Made by a program: the position numbers and the translations under genes. DNA of 64,000 nucleotides from Salvator merianae (Eukaryota; Chordata; Lepidosauria; Squamata; Teiidae): positions 14,917,953 to 14,981,952 of the forward strand of contig QVOM02000021.1 in the NCBI GenBank assembly GCA_003586115.2. Reading direction: 5' to 3'. Within the stretch, counting starts at the first letter, position 1, and each line of letters begins with the position of its first letter. Below the pieces are notes generated by a model. That model had not been told where the DNA came from and ran no database searches. It worked only from the letters and a program-made list of their open reading frames with translations. Below, one piece after another: positions 55,262 to 64,000 of this stretch.

Positions 55262-56125
55262 AGTCCTTCTTTGTATGAGTCAGAAAGCAAAGTAAATGAG
55301 TGCTCAGTAAGTTGCACAATTTTATAACAATGGAATACTCAATGCACTGAATATGTAGCGCACATATACAGTTAGTCTGTAGTCTTCCAGATTCCTCTTT
55401 CCCTTTTCTAGTTACCTCATCTAGGGAAGACAGTTAACTGTGAACTATTTGATGTTACCTATCAGAAATCCTTAATGTCAAAATTAGAGAGATATGAATG
55501 AACCACTAGCCATGGCCAATGTATCCTGTTGCTTTCAGTCTAGTTCAGTCAGGATGCATTGCAGCTGAACTGAGGATTCTATTTATTATGCTTCTTGGCT
55601 GTTCCTTCCAATACACTCTGAGTGGCTGACGTGCAACTGCTCGCCCCAGAAAGGTTGTTTTACAGGACCTTGCCTGCTTAGCTTCAACAGTCAAACTATT
55701 TCACATACTGTTCTCTGTGCGTATCATCTTATATGTTAATTTCAGGGCACAAGGATAAAAAATGCTTGGCATGTAAAAATAGCAAGGAGTCTGGTGGCAC
55801 CTTGAAAAGCAATCAATTATATTATGCCATAAGGAAGCAAGTCAAAGACTATGAAAGCTTCTCCTGCAAAATAAGTTTGCTTTTAAAGGTGAAGGATATG
55901 CAATCCAGAGCTGTGTGCATGTGACTCCTTGAAATCCTCTCTCCTACATGTGGTCAGATACTCTAACGGTTTCTCAGGGGTGTGGCTGATCATTCACTCT
56001 GACAGTAGACATAACTTTCTTTTGCCATGAAATTATTTTTTCATGCCTCCCCCTTTTGTCTTTTCTAAGGCTTTGTCCCCACTAGGTACACTCTGGATCC
56101 CAGTATGGGGAAGCATGGGGATGTG
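55262..56125. other. Non-coding DNA with one amniote-repeat fragment
   Basis: 55788-55880 (GAGTCTGGTGGCACCTTGAA then TATGAAAGCTTCTCCTGCAAAATA) matches the widespread repeat 'gtctggtggcacctta... gaaagctt... aaataa', in which the central part is lost. Same type as 38288-38352. Confidence 0.4.
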
Positions 56126-56127
56126 TT

Positions 56128-56131
56128 CTGC

Positions 56132-56162
<31 letters not shown>

Positions 56163-56245
56163 TCTCATTCCCCACTTCCCACTGCCTACTTTTCACTGCC
56201 CACCACCCACTGCCCACACCTCAATGCCCACTGCCTACTGCTCCA
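56128..56245 (+). repeat. CACTGCCYACT minisatellite
   Basis: Irregular tandem units of 7-11 bases, CACTGCCTACT and CCCACTGCC. Cytosine-rich with no G-rich counterpart runs. Overlapping frames are artefacts. Confidence 0.85.
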
Positions 56246-56830
56246 GGGATCAATGCTCTGGCAGAATGCTACTCAGGGCAGCACAGATCATGCCTAGAAT
56301 CACTGACTGGAAGTGTGGGTAGTCCGCCATACTTTCAGGCCCTGACAGTGATTCTGGACACATCCCTTAAATTGATTCCTGGCTACTGTGGGCATTTGTA
56401 TTTATTTATTTAATATTTTTTTATCCCACTCTATCCCTGAAGGCAGCCAGGAGGTGTCCCTTCTCATTGGTTAGGTGACATCAAAGCAGTTGGAACAGGA
56501 TTAAAGGTCGACTGCCTTTGTTGGGAGTTGGAGAGGTGGGCGGATGAGTTTGTTTGCCAGATCCCGGAAGTGTCCAGATGCCTCTTAAAAGCATCTGCGT
56601 GGATGGTGTTCCAAGCAGTGGCAGCTTTACTGGCAGGTGGTCAAGGCAGGAGGTGGGTGATCACTAGCTTCAGGGAGCATGCACTTGGTGTGCCAATGCA
56701 AGACCCACCCAGGGGGTGGTATGCATTTTCATGGCCAGCGATTGCCTGGCCCATGCCTGCAGCCACTTGTTCTTAAAATTACAAATCTTCACTGTGTCCA
56801 AGGCTCTGGAGATCTGAGGAGAGAGTTTTT
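56246..56830. other. Non-coding DNA, nothing recognised
   Basis: A (TATT)n-like tail at 56398-56424 and a GTGGCAGCTTTACTGGCAGG phrase near 56621. No defined ends. Confidence 0.35.
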
Positions 56831-57053
56831 GGTTACATTCACAGCTAAGTTTTAATCCAGCTTCAGTCCACTTTCAGAGTGAGAGAACACATCAGTAAAG
56901 CAACAACCTGTTTGGTTTTGGCTTTCTCTATCTCAGAAAATCTACCTTTGAGTTAGATAAAGGGGAAAATGACTAATCACTTTGCTGATGGATTTTTTCA
57001 CTCTGAAGGTGGACTGAAGCTGAATTAAAACTTAAGGTGTGAACGCAGCCTTT
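56828..57053. mobile_element. Family K long-TIR MITE with TTT target duplication
   Basis: The element proper is 56831-57050 (220 bp). The left arm (GGTTACATTCACAGCTAAGT, TTTAATCCAGCTTCAGTCCA, CTTTCAGAGTGA) matches the complement of the right arm over about 52 positions with few changes. TTT on each side (56828-56830, 57051-57053). Coding capacity nil. The GGYTRCRTTCACA end is similar in kind to Family C/J ends. Confidence 0.85.
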
Positions 57054-58228
57054 GTTATAGACTCCCTTTTCTTCCAGAGGTGTAGCCGGAGTGGGATGGG
57101 CCCTGGTAAAGAAAGGAAGATGGAGGGTTATCATGAAATGAAAGTTCAGATAAAAAGCACTCACAGAGTACTATTATTAATTTACAACACTTACTAGTTA
57201 TTTATTTAAAAATTCCAAATTGCTGTACAATATAGACTTAAAAATGAGGTCAAATTCAGATAATTTATTACAGCTATTGGCTAAGTTGTTTAAAATATAT
57301 TCATGTACCAGAAAAAGGGTGAAATAAAAAACAAAATGCAACCATGACTGCAATATCTGAGTTTTCAGATAAGTGATAATTAAAAAACAAACAAACCTGA
57401 AGTCAAAACTTTGCCATTATTTTAGTAATGTTTGATGCCCGGACTCACCTCCACTTCACAGATGATTGTATAAAACAAATCATTTCTTCCTGGGAACATT
57501 ACCAGCAACTGGAATATTAGTTCTTTCTTCATCTCCCTGTAGATGATACACTATGATAATTCATGTGTCTCTGTTTCAGGAAAGCCAGAGTCACATTGAC
57601 AAATGGCATTTGATGAAGGTTGTTTCAAAAGTCTCCTTTCTAATATAGATAAAGAGAGTCCATTAACCCAGGCTTTCTAGAAGGAATTTCAAAATTTTGA
57701 GGAAGTGACTAAAGTTAAAATATTTAAAACAATATATTAAAAAAAGTAGACTATGAACAATATTAAAAATCGGGGGGGGGGGGGAGTAAGGACAGACTTT
57801 CATTCGTATCAGGAACACCTTAGTGAAAAAATACAGTGCTGTGAAAAAGTATTTGCCCCCTTCCTGAGTAACTTTTTACTCAGATATTTTACTCAAAAAA
57901 GAATAAAATTGATTTAAAAAAACAACAACAACAACGCTTGGGAGCAATATTATTATTTTTTTGCTCAAGGACGGAAGGAGGGGGGGAGGGGGGAGGGGGA
58001 AGAGAGGAAGGGAGTCAACTAAAATGTGTATTATATATTTCAAGGTAAAAAAAAAAAAAAGTAAAAAAAAAAAAAGTTCAAAATCCCATAGAAAATTGTG
58101 CGTTTTGTGAAAAGTATAAAAATAACACATTTATACATCTGTGTGTATATATAAACAAAATACTCTGCATCTGTGTGTATGTAAATAGTTAGATTTATAC
58201 TGTGTATAAAGATGCACATGCACACACG
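57054..58228. other. AT-rich DNA, nothing recognised
   Basis: Two G-rich runs: 57770-57784 (G11-13) and 57977-58008 (G7, G6 and G5 blocks separated by single A). A14 and A13 runs follow at 58047 and 58064. The open frames here are low-complexity. Confidence 0.45.
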
Positions 58229-58238
58229 TACATATATG

Positions 58239-58352
58239 TAGAGATGAGCATGAACATAAAATCTCTGTTCAGTTTGTAACACACAGGAACCAAGCATAGC
58301 TCAAACTGTTCAATCTAGAACCCAGGCCAGCTGGTTTGTCAAACAGTTTGAG
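58239..58352. mobile_element. Family G left-end fragment
   Basis: TAGAGATGAGCATGAACATA is followed by GTTCAGTTTGTAAC and CTCAAACTGTTCAA, as at the left of other copies. No right end; truncated. Confidence 0.45.
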
Positions 58353-59440
58353 AACCCCTTCTTTCCTACATGACCTTTCCCCAATGTACCCTGGCCTCCC
58401 ACCATTGCACCCCAGCCCCCATGGTTCTACCTTGTCCACCACTGCATTTCCAAGCAGCTTATGGTGGGCCCTGGCCCTGGTATTCATGGCTTTTTGCTAG
58501 GACTTACTAAGCCTTCTTAGAATGGAGGATCACGGAACCTCTCAGAGGGCCAGAAACTTCCACTTTCCAGGAGGTCTAAACTCGACCATTCCAAGGGCAG
58601 ACTGGCATGTAAGTGATCCCAACTGCAAACCCTCTCCAAGCCACCTCCAAACTGCTTTGGGGACCCTTTTCTATTTAACTGCATGCGAACACACAGCCTG
58701 TGTTTCAGCTGCAGGGTATAAAGGACTGAAACAGGATACAGGAAGAAGAAAGCTTCCTGTCAGTATTTTGGCTCCTGTCCAACCCATAGGCTACCGCTGA
58801 AATTTTTAGTTTTTTGCAGAGGGGTGCTCACAACTTCTTCTGCATATTCCACGTGGATAATCAATGGGACTCATATCCTTCTATAGCAAAAGTAAGCTAT
58901 GGACACTGAGAAGGAAGAAATATCTGAAGAGGAGTTTCTCTTGCACTGAAAGTAATTCTTGTGATCAAGAAGGCAGGAAGTAGAACAAACAGGGCAGAAA
59001 AGTTAGCCAGTTATGAATAAGCTGAAGGAAGGAAATTAGTGAGTCAGTCCTTCTTGAAGTAAGTTAAAGTTTTGTTTGTCTTAAGCAGCTGCAGTTATGA
59101 AGAGGGCATAGCTCCCTATTATAGTTGGCCAGCTCTTGCTTTTGTTGTGACTTCTTAATCTAAATATTTGTTTCGCGTTCTTATATCCTGCTTTTCTATT
59201 CACATAGGAAACACTCCATGGTGTATAAATATATCAAACACAGTTAGTACAAATAATATAAATATACAACAGAAATCACAGTAAGATGTTCACTGTCAAA
59301 ACATTGCTACTCCTGCTGATCTATAAAATATACCTAACATATCTCTAACAGTCAAAAGCACAATAAATCATATGTGAGCCTGTATGTCAGCATAACCTTG
59401 TTATCACCCCATGTTGCATGTAAATGTTTGAAAAGTTCTT
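58353..59440. other. Non-coding DNA, possible retroposon tail
   Basis: 59165-59300 (TTCTTATATCCTGCTTTTCT, then GTGTATAAATATATCAAACA) resembles a minus-strand LINE/SINE tail region. The rest is unassigned. Confidence 0.4.
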
Positions 59441-59545
59441 GCAGCCCTCCCTCTACCAATCTTGTTTGATCTTGAAAGTCAGATCAAAGTCAGGCCTGGT
59501 TACTATTTGGCTGGAGATCACATGAGAACAACATATGTTGTAGGA
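59441..59545 (+). mobile_element. 5S-rRNA-derived SINE fragment
   Basis: CTCCCTCTACCAATCTTGTT, TGATCTTGAAAGTCAGATCA, AAGTCAGGCCTGGTTACTAT and TTGGCTGGAGATCACATGAG align in order to 5S rRNA (which reads '..TGATCTCGGAAGCTAAGCAGGGTCGGGCCTGGTTAGTACTTGGATGGGAGACC'). The 5S internal promoter region is retained. Squamates have 5S-headed SINEs, and the divergence fits an old copy; an isolated 5S pseudogene is the alternative. Confidence 0.7.
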
Positions 59546-59728
59546 TAGACTGGGTTGCATCACTACACAGCTGGAGATGCCCCTGGGACCCTGATCTCCA
59601 GGTTGAAGCAACTTGGGAGTGCCTCCCACACTCCTGGGGTGGGAGAAGGCTCAGTCCATGAGCACGAATGTACTGTGTGTTTATGTCTTGATTAGGGTTA
59701 CCATGTGAAAAAGGAGGACAAGGTCTTG

Positions 59729-60598
59729 GGGCTTGTTCGTACTTTGGGCCTGTTCGCTCTTTGCACTAGTAAGCATCCCTGACACTCACTAGCAAAGTGA
59801 CACTCACAGCATGGGAGTGACTGGGAGCAGCACATTGTTACTGCTGATCATGGATAGCTGTGAAGTATAAATTGGTGCTCCACAGCTTTACCAGGAGCTG
59901 ATAGCTAGCTCCTGGTAAAGTGCAATCACATTTGGAAAGCACAGCTGTGCTGCACTTGCCACCTGTGAGATTGCATGATTGCACCTGCATATGCCTGTGC
60001 ACTGCGTGATGCTGTCAGTCGCCTTGGCTGTAATGGTTCCGCACTATGAATGCTGGTATCCTGCTGATGGTCATGACTACAACCATGCAGTGTCTGCACT
60101 GCGTGGTGAACATTCCGCAGTGGAAGGTGTGGACAGGCCCTTTGGTGCTAGTGAGCATCCGGATGCTCACTAGCACCGTACATCCACACTTTGCAGAGGC
60201 CCTAGTATTTGGGACTGTCCACAGACACTCCCAAATGCAACTAGCTGTGGACAGCTAAATCACTATCATCAGCTGTACCAGGAGCAGCTGGACTGCTCCT
60301 GGTCAGCAGTGTTTGCACCTGCTTCCAGGTACAAATGTTGCAGGCCACAGTGTGGCACAGCACAGCATGGCTGTGACTGTGCAGTCATGTGCCACATCCC
60401 TGGTCGCCTTGGTAGTGACCAGAGGTTTCCATGGCTGCTGTCATAGCAGGCAGGCCAGCATTCATACTGTCAGTGTTGGAAGCCTGGTTCTGGGCTGTTC
60501 CAGCCCTCGCAGTCTGGATGGTCACGGCACCATGGGGTCTGTTCCAGCGTAGAATGGTATTATTATACCATTCTATGCTGTGAAGTGTGAACAGGTCC
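59729..60598. mobile_element. Family C DNA transposon, outer copy interrupted by another element
   Basis: The left end is GGGCTTGTTCGTACTTT (59729-59745). The body resumes at 60144 with a perfect 34-bp palindrome (60144-60177), and the right end is AAGTGTGAACAGGTCC to 60598. Removing the insert makes it collinear with 33104-33535. A second hairpin, AGAATGGTAT/ATACCATTCT, sits at 60550-60573. No transposase. Confidence 0.8.
59746..60140. mobile_element. Nested TIR element, 395 bp, TTT target duplication
   Basis: Ends are GGGCCTGTTCGCTCTT and the complement of GGGCCTGTCCACACCTT. TTT lies before (59743-59745) and after (60141-60143). It sits exactly at the inner edge of the outer element's 17-bp terminal repeat, which dates it as younger. 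A subterminal TAAAGTGC region and the TAGCTAGCTCC palindrome are inside. Confidence 0.8.
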
Positions 60599-62844
60599 TT
60601 TTGCTTTAATAGTTGCACTGAAGAGGAAATTTCAGTGGATCATGTTGCCTGTATTGCAAGCTAGAGCTGCTGAAATGTCCTCTTCTTTGTAACTATTTTT
60701 ACAATATCCTGCTGGCAGATATGTTTGAAGTAGGCTGACTAGATGGGATTGACATAACAAAGAGATTTGCAGCAGCATCTTTTACACATTAGAATTGCAG
60801 AAAGTGTTGTCTGTGCGGGTAAGAGAAGTCAACTTGCTATCTTATTTCCATCCTTCTTGTTCCTCACATCCATACTTACCTATTATCCCAGAATAAACCA
60901 CTCACTGGCACGCTTCTTCTCCATGGAACTAGTACTAATCTGTCCCAGCACTTCTGTGCCTGGTGAATGGGAGCTTTCTGGGCTCAGTGAAATGCCATGT
61001 TGTCTGTGTGCCACCAACGCCACCTTGTCTTCGCAACCTATATTCCTCCTCAGAAGATCAGTTTCAGAACCACGGCACAGAGGTGGACATGCTGCCTTTG
61101 ACGATAGCCCTGTTCAGCTCCACATTTCTGCTCTGAACACAATGTATGAGTGACGGACCTGGGCCAACTGCTAGCAGGTGTGGGTGGTGGCTTAAGTGGG
61201 GCATCAGTTGTGTGGACTGGAACAGCTCCACAGTGCTGCCAGTCTTGGTCTGGAACAGATAGTGCCCCACCCTCATAACGCAGGCAGTACCTGCTGAGCC
61301 AGACTGGTCCAAGTGAGTTAAGTGTGGAAATGGACTTAGGCTCATGAATTCATTTTTTTCTTTCCCTAGTACATCGTCTAGCCATCCAGCTCAGGAACAA
61401 TAAGTACATTGTGGGGTGGGGGCATATTGGACAATATCCTTCTCATTACAGACCACTCTGAATTGTGCTGCCATGTAGACAGATGACAGTGGTAACAGCA
61501 ATCTATGTAGCTGCTGTGTGCAGGCACTGCATCAGCAAAGGCCCACTCTGGTGCAACGGAGCGCCCTCAAAATTCAGAGCTGAGCTGCTAACTCTGAAGA
61601 TGGTGAGGGGTGAGCTGTGGTCATTTGGTTGGCATGTGCCCTGCTGTGGGTGCAGGAGAAAGTGTTTCTACCTCTGCACACCCTATGCCACTGAGCTGTG
61701 GATGGTGCCTTAGTTGTGTATATTTTTGAATAAAATCACATGACTAATTTGGGTGTTGAGCTGAAGCAAATATCTTGAAAATTTGTTATATCTGTTACAG
61801 TAGTCTGTAGCACTTGATTCTAGTAATAAAACAACTTCCATTAGTAGATAAGACAGAGGGCATAAAAAGTTAATGGATTGGGAAAATGGCCCAGATTTTG
61901 CTTGCAAGATTCTTTGGAACAAGCCTAGCTATTTTTAATTAAAAGTTTATATTCAGTGTTAGTTCCTAGATCCACACTGCCATAGAATGTTTTGCAGGAT
62001 ATCTTTCTCCAGTGACTTTTAATGATAATGCATGCAATCTTTATTTTGTTTGTCACTATTCTAAAAATAAAGAGGACTGAACATTTTTCAGAAAACTTGT
62101 TTTTCTGGTTTATACAGCAGTGCCTAGATTAGATAAGGGTCTGAGGCTTATGCCTGCTGTAGTTAATGTTGTAGGCAGTGGATTAGAGGTTAAATAAAGT
62201 CACTGACCAGTGACCCAGACCAGTAAGGGTACTGGGGGCTTCCCTTCCATTGGAGCTTCCACTGGGGACTTCCATTCCCAGTACCAGTAAGGGTACTGGG
62301 AGCTTCCCTTCCACACACTAGTGCAGTCTACAGGAGACCCTGCCTGGGGCCTCCCTTAGACTGCACCAGTGTGCAGAAAGGAGGCTCCTAATACACTTTG
62401 CTGGTCCAGTCTACCAGCCAGTGCAGAATCGCCCAAACACTTTGTAGCATGTTGATTGTTTCATTATAGAAATCATTTTATCTTGCTTGACATTAATGCA
62501 GAATGGAATATCCACAGAATGGAATATTCACATCAGCAGTGTGATGGGGTGATAAGGACTGTAGGGTATTGCTTCCCCTGGTGCCCAGTAGCTGACTAGC
62601 CCCTGGGCTTGGCCCACTTATGGGAACAGAATCCACACGCAGGAGGGCTCTAGCAGGAGACTTTTAAAAAGCAGTCCCTGCCTGGGCCAGGTTAGATGCA
62701 GACAGGTGTATGTGGGGGGGAAAGGAACAGCCCTTGGCCCATTTTGGATCCCAGTGATATTTCATCCTGCCCCACCACATTCCTGGCCCAGGACACTTTT
62801 CCTGGGATAGGTGCATTCTCCACAGTGTGTGCCACAGGAACACA
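60599..62844. other. Non-coding DNA with one probable TIR segment
   Basis: 60900-61335 ends in AAGTGTGGAAATGGAC, an inverted-type terminus, but the other end is not defined. 62226-62345 contains tandem-like repeats of GGTACTGGGGGCTTCCCTTC. Frames of 82-128 codons have no domain. Confidence 0.35.
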
Positions 62845-62985
62845 TGTAGTAGTTTGTTTATTTTTATATCCTGCCCTTAACCTGAAGGTCTCAGGACAGG
62901 TTACAATAAAAACAATAAAATCAAGGTTAACAACAAGCCACTAAAAACAATAGCAGCATCAAAACCACAAAAACTCACTTAACCT
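62845..62985 (-). mobile_element. LINE/SINE 3' tail, antisense
   Basis: GTTTATTTTTATATCCTGCC, then AGGTCTCAGGACAGGTTACA, then AAAACAATAAAATCAAGGTT is the common minus-strand squamate tail. Confidence 0.55.
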
Positions 62986-63744
62986 ATTATACTGACATGG
63001 AATCGACAGTGGGCTTAGATGGACCTGGCCTATTTATTGATATTGCAGAATGGTCTCAGTCTACATATTAAAAGTTGATTTGTTGAAGGTTTAATATCTT
63101 TTTAGATGTGCTATCAGAAAACAATATATTAAGACAACACTGAAGGTCTTTAAAAAATGTGAAACTTCTATATAACACAGAATGTATAGATGCCTTACAG
63201 TTGAGTGTGACAGATGTAAAGACAGATCTTCTCAGTTCTTGGTGATATTTTCCCTCAGTTCCCAGACTGTAAACACCTGCTAGGAACTTGAGAATCCCAA
63301 TGCTATTTCTGGATTCCTGATATTTTTAGATTTTAAATGAGATAACAATCTCTCTGCTACAGTAATGAAAAGGAAAATGACTGATAATTCTGTTTTCCAT
63401 AATGTAAGACTACCGCTTATTCCCAGTGCAAGAAACCTTGCACTGATGTGGATGGACAGCCAAAAAGGATTGGACATTTCCTCCTTTAAAATTCTATTTA
63501 GGGTTGGAAAACTGGCTAATGATTATTATGTAATGTTATCCCTGTTTTGCACAATACTAGTACACTTTTTCACAGCTGGTAAAATATGACTTGTACGATC
63601 CCTTTTTTTTTTTACACCATGGTTTTGATTTCATGTAGTTAGGAAGAAGTGACTTCACTGTTGGGAGCTTTTAGCAATGTGATTTAGCCTCTGAAACAAT
63701 ATTGAATTGCACTGATAGACACTGGACCCTGTCAGATTCACCAG
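62986..63744. other. Non-coding DNA, nothing recognised
   Basis: A 74-codon frame at 63365-63589 reads plausibly but carries no known domain. No splice-site context was evident. Confidence 0.4.
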
Positions 63745-63935
63745 CCTAGAATGGTAAAGACTCAGTAGTGCAGCATTCATTTGCACTGTGAGTACTAGAA
63801 CAGCCATGTAACAGGCACCAGTACTTCCTGAGTGAAAGGCCTATCCAGGGCAGGCCCAGCTGGTATGGCAGCAGCTGCGGCAATGTCTGGGCATTGCCAT
63901 GGCAATCAGGACATGACACATGACCGTGCAGCCAA
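63745..63935. mobile_element. Family C fragment near window end
   Basis: CCTAGAATGGTAAAG and TGGGCATTGCCATGGCAAT follow 15398-15871 in order. The right part is missing; a Family G-like start (GGGATGTGCAAATTTCAG) begins near 63938 and runs off the window. Confidence 0.5.
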
Positions 63936-64000
63936 AGGGATGTGCAAATTTCAGTTTACATTTGTAAATTCATATGGAATTTCATTTTCACAAATTTTTG

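Noticed and set aside
59441..59545. Functional 5S rRNA gene
   Set aside because: The 5' third is missing or unrecognisable, many positions differ, and no T-run terminator follows at the expected place.
60385..61345. Host gene exons in antisense frames of 77-93 codons
   Set aside because: They fall within repeats or show no conserved protein; no splice pattern linking them.

Overview
This window looks like intergenic or intronic DNA from a squamate reptile (lizard, gecko or snake lineage). I found no host protein-coding exon, rRNA gene or functional tRNA gene. The taxon call rests on the repeats. There is a CR1 LINE with the typical octamer 3' end, several 3' fragments of a second CR1/L3-like LINE, a tRNA-derived SINE with a Bov-B-like tail (Sauria-SINE type), a 5S-rRNA-derived SINE fragment, MIR-like SINE pieces, and many non-autonomous DNA transposons. 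Almost every ORF over 60 codons is a chance reading of a repeat. The only reading frames with real protein signatures are retrotransposon frames, and all of them are broken.

Layout. 0-9 kb: mostly featureless AT-rich DNA with short inverted-repeat elements at 2.2, 3.7, 4.19, 5.7, 6.9 and 7.2 kb and a tRNA-derived SINE at 8.58 kb. 9-20 kb: a TA/TG microsatellite, MITE-like elements at 9.86, 10.49, 15.4, 16.27, 18.37 and 18.81 kb, a possible L1 3' fragment at 14.4 kb, and a G-rich foldback at 19.6-20.1 kb next to two undetermined bases. 20-31 kb: a CR1/L3-type LINE 3' end split by a DNA transposon (21.2-22.2 kb), MIR-like pieces, a GC-rich hAT-type element with a perfect 8-bp target duplication (26.78-27.24 kb), a long GGAA/GAAA repeat and a 180-bp palindromic MITE. 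31-43 kb: several 350-450 bp terminal-inverted-repeat elements, LINE/SINE tails, and a compact hAT-type palindrome at 41.84-42.03 kb with a 36-bp perfect stem.

43.3-47.3 kb (minus strand) holds a near full-length CR1 retrotransposon. Its ORF1 has a zinc finger, a coiled coil and an SGNH esterase domain; its ORF2 has an AP-type endonuclease and a reverse transcriptase. At least two frameshifts and three in-frame stops make this copy non-autonomous. 47.4-64 kb returns to dense MITE, SINE and LINE debris: an intact Sauria-type SINE with 8-bp target duplications at 49.29 kb, a candidate conserved regulatory element near 52.5 kb, a 220-bp long-TIR MITE at 56.83 kb, a 5S-derived SINE fragment at 59.45 kb, and a clear nested transposon-in-transposon insertion at 59.73-60.60 kb.

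The most distinctive content is this set of short palindromic DNA transposon families. At least two kinds of target duplication are visible: 8-bp for the hAT-type elements, and 3-bp AT-rich (TTT or TAT) for a group whose ends read GGCCCTTTCTGCAC or GGGCCTGTTCRCACTT. No autonomous transposase is present, so these elements depend on an enzyme encoded elsewhere. Family labels A-K below are local names, not database names; no database search was possible.
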